Part shown: positions 17,601 through 26,600 of the stretch, in pieces
Layout: each line of letters opens with the position of its first letter
Numbering within the stretch: the first letter of the stretch is position 1
Virus record (IMG/VR): IMGVR_UViG_3300050017_000023
Coordinates: 1 to 43,826 of that record
From: a virus
Length of the DNA stretch: 43,826 nucleotides
Strand: one strand, 5' to 3'
Notes under the pieces: generated by a model
Seen by the model: only the letters and a program-made list of their open reading frames with translations
What the model was told of the DNA's origin: nothing
Database searches by the model: none
Translations under genes and position numbers: made by a program

Positions 17601-20600
17601 AGCCTGCCGAAGCTGCCGGGAGTGTAAGCCACGCCCTGCCGCACGCCCTCGCCGGCGCCAAGCCGCGCTATAGCTATGGCCCCAAACAGTTCGATCTGAC
17701 GTTCGCCGACGATCTCGATAAGGCCGCATACATCTCAGCGCAGCCCAAGCGTTCCAAGCATGACGCCGATTACGTGAAGTGGGCGCGCGAACAGTCGGGC
17801 GCGTCCGAACAGGCCGTGCGGGATGCCGGCGCGCACGTGCGCGATCACATCAAGGCAATGGCACGCAGCGCGGAGCCTGGCGTGTTGCACGTGCCGGCGA
17901 TCGCGCGGGAAAAATTGAAGGCGCCAGCCCCCAGCCCCGAACCCCCAGCCCCCGCACCCGTCATTCCGCCGAAAGCGCCGACCAAGGGCGACATACCGCC
18001 GCAAGTGCGCACGCGCGTGAAGTGGGCCGTCGATACACTGAACGGCATCGCCGAAAAGCTGAAGCACGCCCGCGAGGCGGATCGCCAGTTTGGCAATGAA
18101 GGCCGGTACGAGTGGGAGACGTGGGAGAGCATCAACGACCGCGACAAACACATCGCCCAGGCGAAAGAGACGCTGGCGCTGTTCCGCGAGATGGCCACCG
18201 GCAAAGGCATCGACCCCGAGGCCCTCATTAACGATCTGGGCGGCATCGGCGATTACGAACCGTCCGCTAAAGGCCGCGAGTGGGGCGGGCAGAAATCCTC
18301 AGCCCCCAGCCCCGAACCCCCAGACGCACCCCAGGCGGTCACCGCCGACGAGTACGTCGCGTCACTCACGGGCGATTCGAAGAACTTTGCCCAGCAATGG
18401 CTTGACCATCGAAGAGGAAAAGGGCCAGCGCCCGACGCCAGCAAATTCACATTCACCGAATCCGATGGAGACGCCATCGTCATTCGTGCGCGCATCAACG
18501 CCCGCGTGGACCAGGAAGAACAATCGCCCGTGGCCGCGCCAGCCGCCAAACAGCCATTGAAAGCCGGCTTTATGGTCGAAGGCCAGCCGTTCGCCATCGG
18601 TAAACTTCATTACGTCATTGCGGTGGTCAACCATCAGGGCAAGTTACTCGGCCAAGCGCATATGTTTTCGAGCGGCGCGCGCAGCGACCAGGTGGCAGGA
18701 CGCAACGGCGACGGCACATGGCACAAATCGGGCGCCTGGATAGGTCAGCAGTGGGCCGACGCGCACGGCGCGCAGCTCGAAGAGGAATACCAGAAGATCG
18801 CCGCGCACGTGGAACCCGCGGCCGCCACTATCCCGCCCAAAGCGCCGACGAAAATGGGCACCCCCGAACAGCGCCAGCAGGTTTATCAAATGGCCGCCGA
18901 CGCCCTGTTTACCTGGGCGAACGATGTGCAGCGCCAGCTTGCGCAAGTGGATTGGAAACCGCAGGCCGACGACACGGCGGTAGCGCAGCTCCGCAAAGTC
19001 ATTGCCCGCGCCGAAGAGATCGAAAAGACCGTCGCCGCTCCCGAAAATTCGCCTGCCGCCGACGCCCTGCACGCGCGCCTCCAGTTTGCGCGCGGACAAT
19101 TATCCGACTTGGAAAAGCGGATGGCCGCCGCGGAACCCGTTGCCAGCGAGCCCGACCTCACCGACAAAGAGAAAGCCTTTATCGACGCCGCCTACGAGCG
19201 CCTGCGCGGCGAAGGCTTCAAAGACAATCCCGACCTGCAGCGCTTCGCCACCGAAATCTTCGGCGGCGATCGCCACGCCGGCAAGTGGAACATCAAGCAG
19301 GTTTACGATCTGCTGGAGGCGGCCGTAGCCAAGTACATCGACAGCCACCGCCAGGGCTTCACGCCCAAAGCGGCCCTCGCCGAAGTCCGCGCGCTGATGG
19401 CGAAACTGCCGCGCCAGGTGGACCGTACCGCGGGACAAGAAGCCTTCCAACAATTCTCCACGCCGCCGACGATCTCGCTCCTCGCGGCCGTGGCCGCGCA
19501 CTTCGGGAAATCCGATATCGCGCTCGAACCTTCCGCCGGCACCGCCATGCTCGCCGTGTGGGCGAAGGCCGCCGGCGTCGCGCACATCGAAACCAACGAA
19601 ATCGATCCGCACCGCCGCGCCATCCTGCGCTATCTGGGATTCACTCCCACCGCGCACGATGCCGAGCAGCTTCACAACCTCACCGAAACGCGCCCCACCG
19701 TAGTCGTCATGAATCCGCCTTTTTCGGCGGCCGGCAATCGCGGCATCACCAAAGATCAGACCGTGGCGCAACGCCACGTCGAACAGGCGCTACACATGCT
19801 CGTCGACGGCGGGCGCCTGGTGGCGATCCTCCCGGGCGGACGCACCGGAATGCCGACCGAAGGCGCGGCGCTCGATGGCGGCTGGAGCAACTGGTGGGAG
19901 AAGATCGCGGCCACTTACAACGTGCGCGCCAACGTCTTGCTCCCCGGCAAAGAGTACTCGAAATACGGCACCACTTACCCGACGCGCCTCGTGGCGATCG
20001 ATAAGACCGGCGCGACACCGGGCGGGAAAAGCGCGATACTGAGCACAGATGCCGCCGACCTCGACGCCGCCCTCGAAATCGCCGCCCAGATTGGAAGCGA
20101 CCGCCCAAACCTTGCTCAACCAGGTGTGGGACCTGTTCAGCCTCGCGCTGGAGAAGTCTCCGGATCTGGAACAGATGTTGCCGACGTTTCAAATCCCGAC
20201 GACCAAGGCAGTCCACGACAGCCTGGACCAGTGGGATCCGATCGCGTTCCTGGCGAAGTGGAAGCGGGTAAACCCGAGCCTGCCGCCGCGGAGGGTAGCG
20301 GAGATCGCGGACCAGGACGACCCGAGCCTGCCGGATCTGCGGACAGTGGCGCAAGCGGCGATGCAAGTCCTCTCGCCGGAAACGGATTAGCGGGCGCGCT
20401 GGGCGTTTCGCCCGAAGACCTCATCGACCAGATTGCGGAAGCGCTCGGCGCTCCTGCTGCTGCTGCCGAACCGAGTTCTAAACCCACTCCCGCGGCAGCA
20501 CCGGCGCCCAAAAAACGCATTCCGCCGAAGGCACGCACCAAAGGACAGAAGGCCCCCGCACCGGCCCCGGCCCCGGTACCGGCGCCGCCCGTCAATCCGC

Positions 20601-23600
20601 TGAAGGCTGCCGCCGAGGCTGCCGCCAAACGGCTCCGCGACAAATACCTGAACGGCGCGCAGCTCAACATCGGCCTCGACCCCGCCGACGCGAAAGACGT
20701 CATGGTCATGGGCGCATCGCTCATTCTCGACGGCGCGCACAAGTTTAAGGATTGGTCCACGCGCATGGTGGAATCCTTCGGCCCGCTGCTGAAGGCTATG
20801 GCCGCGCAGATCGGCCAGAGCGTACAGAATCTCCTGCGCGACATTCACCAGCTCGCCGCCGCGGCGGCCAAGCGTTTCGGCGTGGAAGCCGAGGCGACGC
20901 CCGCCGCGGAGCCCGAAGCGAAACAGCATCCCGCCGTCAAGCTGGGCCTGAATCCCCTAGCGCATCAACAGCAGGACGTGGGCGGCGGTACGTTCACGCA
21001 TTACGTTCCGGCGAAGCTCATCGGCGGCGCACCCCACCCAGCCCCCATCGTCCAATCCGCGCCGCTCGCCGCCGTGGATCCGCCCGATATCACTTACCTG
21101 CCGAAGTTCGATCCCGCGCTCATGACCGATGGCCGCATATCGAACGTGCAGCTCGAAACCATCGCCTATGCAGGCCAGCGCCATGCGCGCAAACTCGCGG
21201 ACGGCACGCGCGCAGGTCTGTTTATCGGGGATGGCACCGGAGTTGGCAAGGGCCGCGAGATCGCCGGCATCATCCTCGACAATTGGGCGCAAGGCCGCAA
21301 GCGTTCGATCTGGGTATCCGCCTCGCAAGACCTGATCGAAGACGCGCAGCGCGATCTGACCGACCTCGGCGCGGCGATCCCCATTCGCGTGGTGAATGAC
21401 TGGAAAGCCTCGGCTCCGATCGATCTCGACGCCGGCATCGTGTTTCTCACTTATAACTCGCTGATCGGTGAGTCCGACGATCCGAGCGACCAGAATGCCG
21501 CGCCCAAAACGCGCCTCGACCAATTGACGAAGTGGCTGGGCGACGATGGCGTAATCGTCTTCGACGAAGGCCACCGCATGAAAGGGGCGTTCGACGACGG
21601 CGCCGGCGAACCCACCAAGACCGGACAAGCCGGCATCGATCTGCAGGACCATCTGCCGAATGCGCGGGTAGTCTACGCCTCGGCCACCGGCGCAACCGAA
21701 GTCCGCAACATGGCTTACATGACCCGCCTGGGCCTGTGGGGCGACGGCACGCCATTCCCGCAGTTCGGCAACTTCCTCGCCAGGATCGACCAGGGCGGCG
21801 TGGGCGCCATGGAGGCCGTCTCGCGCGATCTCAAGGCGCACGGCGCTTATATGGCTCGCACGCTTTCGTACGAGGGCGTCCAATACGACGAAGTACATCA
21901 TCACCTTTCCGACGCGCAAAAGCACGTCTATGACACCGCCGCGAACGCATGGCTCAAAGTCATCGCGAAAATTCAGGATGCCATCGTCTCGACGCACGCA
22001 CCAGGCCGCGCCCGCGCCCGCGCGCTCTCGCAATTCTGGGCGACACACCAATTATTTTTCAAGCGGCTCATTACCGCGCTGAAGGTTCCTACCGCCATTA
22101 CCGAAATTCAGAAGGCGCTCGACAACCATCAGAGCGTCGTGGTTTCCGTGGCCACCACCGGCGAAGCGCAGCAAAAACGCATGCTGCAACAGGCGCGCGA
22201 GAATGGCTCCTCGCTCGACGATCTGGATTGGTCTCCGCGCGAAGTGCTCGACCATCTCATCGCCCAAGTGTTTCCGATCCATGCCAACGAAGAGTATGTG
22301 GATCCGAAGACCGGCCAGAAGAAATGGCGGCCGGTCAAAGACGCGGACGGAAACCCCGTGATCGACCGCGTGGCGCTCGCCCAGCGCGAGGCCTTGCGCG
22401 ACTCCCTCACCGACGTGGCGCTCCCCGGCAACCCCATCGACTTGCTGCTCGAAAAGTTCGGTCCCGAGAACGTGGCGGAACTGACCGGCCGCAAGGAACG
22501 TATCCAGGCCAACGCCCAGACCGGCAAGAAGGAAGTCGCCAAAAGGAAATCCGAAGGCGTAGCGGCGAAGAAAAACAACCTCGCGGAAATGGCGGCATTC
22601 CAGGCGGGCAAGAAACACATCGCTATCATCAGCGACGCGGCATCGACGGGCATCAGCTTGCACGCCGACCGGCGCGCGGGCAATCAGCAACAGCGCGTAC
22701 ACATCGCCCTCGAATTGAAATGGAGCGCGGATAAGCAGCTCCAGGACTTCGGCCGCACCCACCGCTCGAACGAAATGAGCGCGCCTAAATACGTGCTGCT
22801 CTCGACCGACCTGGGTGGCGACAAGCGCTTTTCAGCGACCATCGCCCGCCGTCTCGCTTCGCTGGGCGCACTGACGCAAGGCTCGCGCGATGCGTCGGCC
22901 GGCGGCGAGATCGCCAAGTACAATTTCGAATCGACTTACGGCCAGCAGGCCGTGACGACTTTGCTCGCCGAACTGGCGCGGCAGCAATCCAGCCCGCGCG
23001 AGATGCAGGTGTGGGCCATCAAGCAAAACGCGTTTAAGAATTTCGGCGGCGAAGGCGCCCTCACTGCGCGCTACACCGGCGAACGCATGCGCGAGATTCT
23101 GGGCCTCCGTCCCGATCAAAATCTTAACGGCATCGGGAGTCCCGAGGGCCGCGGCATCATCCGCCAGCTCACCCGCCGCGATGTGACCATCGGCGACGAA
23201 TCGGCCGCGGGAACTTACCAATTCACCGACGAAGTACGGGACGCCACCGCACCCGCCCAGGACGGCCGCGAGCTGCTCGCCAAGATCGGCCTGATGCGGC
23301 GCAACGATCTGACGCGCTTGCCCGAGGGCAATCCTATCCCTGCCGGCGTGCCGCAATTCCTCAATCGCGTGCTTTCGCTCCCCGTGGCCGAACAGAATAA
23401 CCTCTTCGAACGCTTCGTGAACCTGTTCGCCAACGCCATCGAGACGGCCAAACGGCAAGGTTCGTTCGATGAAGGCGTCGAGGACCTCAAGAACGCCGAA
23501 GCTATCCGCGTAGTGCATTCCGACCTGGCGCACCAAGCCGACGATGGCGCACAGACCTGGCACTACCACCTGGAGATCGACGAGAAGACCGAACCGCTCT

Positions 23601-26600
23601 CCTGGGCCGACGCCAACCAGCGGCGCAGTCTCCGCGATAGCGTGGATCCGATCCGCAGCGGTCGGCCGTCCGGGTTCTACAAACAGAACCGCAGCGGCAA
23701 CATCGTGCTCGCCGTCAATGGCGGCACATCCACCAACCTGGACAGCGGCGCGACCTCGCGCAATTATGCCCTGTCGCGTCCCAACGGCGCGGTGGAGCGC
23801 ATGGCTACCGCCGAGTTCGACGAGAAGTACTCGCCCGTCTCGGAAGAAGAAGCGCGGCGCTGGTGGAACGAGAAATATCAGGGTGTGCCCAAGATCCGCA
23901 CGCGCGAGCTGCATTTGATCGGCGGCGCGATGCTGCAATTCTGGGATCACCTGGAACATGCCGGCGCGCACGGTATGCACGTCATCCGCGCGCAGGCCGA
24001 CGACGGCCAGCGAGTTGTCGGCGTCGAGATTCCCAACCGCGCCGTGGCGGAAGTGCTGAAGGCTTTGGGCGTCGGACGCGAAGCCACCGACCCCGCGGAT
24101 GTATTCGCCGCGCTGGGGCAAGGCGCGGAAATCCAACTGGCGGGCGGCCTGAAGCTGCGCGCCACCAAAGTCCACCGCGAGGATGCCTATGAGATCGCGG
24201 ACGCCAAGCTCGCCGACTTCTCCACCATCGAAGCGGCCGGCGCGATCGCCGAACGCATCGACGGCAAGAAGCGCTTTTTCATTCCGACCGAACAGGCAGC
24301 AGGCCTGCCCGTGCTGAAGGCAATTCTCGACCGCTGGCCCGTGATGCGCGCGAATACCGGCGATCAATTGCACTCACGCCGCCGGGGAGAGCGTGGGCCG
24401 ATTTTTGAACAGTTTCGTCACGACGAAAAGGGCGCCACGGCTGCCTTGGTAAAAGCTCAGAATGGCGAGGCCATCGGAGCACTTGAGGATAAGAAGTTTG
24501 GGTACGGCGACGTGGATCTAGTCTGGGGATACAAAGGCATCGCCCCTCCAGAGTGGAAACAAGGCTACGGCCTGGCGCATATCCTGGCAAAACATCCGTG
24601 GCTCAAAAACCATTTACAGGAGATGTTCGACCGAATGACGCGCGCGGCGGCCCATGGACCCGAGCGAGTCGATCTATCGAATGAGCGAGGTGAACACGCA
24701 GTACTCGCCTTGACTTGGTTTGGGCGGGAAAAGAAAACATGGCTTCTCACGGAATACGATAAGCCGCCAGCTTCCGAACGAATCCTTGACGGTTCCGGTA
24801 ATCCCGTTTCCGGGACCAGCAGGCCGACTTCCCCACTGACTGGCGGCTCCGATACTAGTGTGACGCCACCGAAGGCCCCAGTCAAGAGTGACGGCACGCT
24901 CGACGCACGGCGCGGTACTTCCCCTGGTTCCCTGGCTCCCAACGCGCCCCGCGCCGTCTACAAGCGCGGCGTCGTCTTCGCTAACCCCGCCGCCGTCGCG
25001 CTGATTCACCGCGCCGAAAAAACTCATGACGAATGGGACGCCACTCTATTGAGTGCCCCCAGCGCGTTCGCGCTGCGCGGCGCGCTGATGCGGATGTCGA
25101 TGGGCAACACGCCCGACAAAGACGCGCTGCGCTCGCTTGCCGAGATGCTGGCCGAGGCGCAGAAAGAAAACGCCGAGGTGCTCCTCACCGAAGTGAAGCC
25201 CGGCGAATCCTTCGCCTCGCTGAAATCGAAGATCCGCCACGAACGCATGCACCGCGCACAACACGCGCTGGCCGCCAGCGGCAGCGTGCGCGATCACGTC
25301 GATTGGGACACCCTGCTCAATCATCCGCTGGCCGGACGCGCCGCGAAGCGATTGATGAACGACGGCTATCCCGCCGACGATCCGATCCTGGCAGCGGAGA
25401 TCGGCGCGCACCTGGCGAGCGGACCCATAGGCTGGAAACGCATGGGACTCTCGGACGCCGATGCCTTCGCACTCTACCGCGCTTACGTGAATCTGTTGAA
25501 CGCCACGCACGTCAAGGACGTGAACGCGCACCTGGCGCATGTGGACCCGCGTTTAGCGACAATCAGGTATGGACAAGAAACCGCCGCACAACCCGACGCG
25601 CGATCTCATGCGGGCAGCGAAAGTGAATCCGAAGGCCTTCGAGGAGGAGTTTCGGAAGCAATTCCCGACAGCGGACCTCAGCAAGACCTGTTCGGATCCG
25701 CCGACAGCAACGCCGCAGCCGAAGCCGCCGGCAGAGCAAAACTCACCGCCGACCAGCTAACCGCCGAATTTAACTCGCCCACGCGCGGCAAGACCAAACG
25801 CGCTCCCAAGCCCGTCCAGACGTCCATCTTCGACGAGACGCCCGAAGACGATCAGCCATCGCTGTTCTCCCGGCGCCGCCAGTATCTCGATACGACCCAA
25901 GACCCCGCCACCACGCGCAGCGGCCGCGTCAAAGCGCAAGTGCTCGAACCGCTCGCCGACGTGGCGCATTTCGTCCACGAGACGCGCGACGATTTCCGGC
26001 GCGTCTTCAATCCCGCCGCGCTGCCACAGGCCGACCGCGCCGCGCTCAATCTGCGCTATCAGGCGGCCACGCAGGCCCGCGACTACGCGCGCGTCGAGCG
26101 CGCCCTGTCGAAAGCCCGCGCCTACTTCGCCGGCCAGCCATGGGATGACAACCTCGCTTTCATCAACCGCATCGAAGCCAACGAACCGCAACCGAACGAG
26201 CAGCTCCAACAGATCGCCGACGTCATGCGCGAGGCTCTCGACCGCTACCGCGATGCCGTGCAGGGCCTCGGCACGGGTAAGTTGTCTACGTTCTATGAGA
26301 CTTACTTCCCGCATCTGTGGCAGAGGCCGGCGCAGGCCGTCGACGCCTTCAAAATGATTTTTGCCCGCCGTCCGATCGAGGGCACCAAGAGTTTCCTGAA
26401 GCAACGTAAATTTCAGAGCTTCCAGGAAGGCGTCGATGCCGGCCTGAAACCAGTGTCGGAGAATCCCGTCGATCTGGTGCTGGCGAAGACCATGGAGATG
26501 GGCCGGTACTTGCTCGCGCATCGCTGGCTGGCGGAACAGAAGCGCATCGGCGAAGCGCGCTACGTGCCCGCCCGCATGCTCAAGCGCGCGCCGCGCGGCT

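Noticed and set aside
22832-24373. Long minus-strand open frame (513 codons) opposite the helicase region
   Set aside because: Antisense shadow; the plus strand encodes clear helicase and associated domains here.
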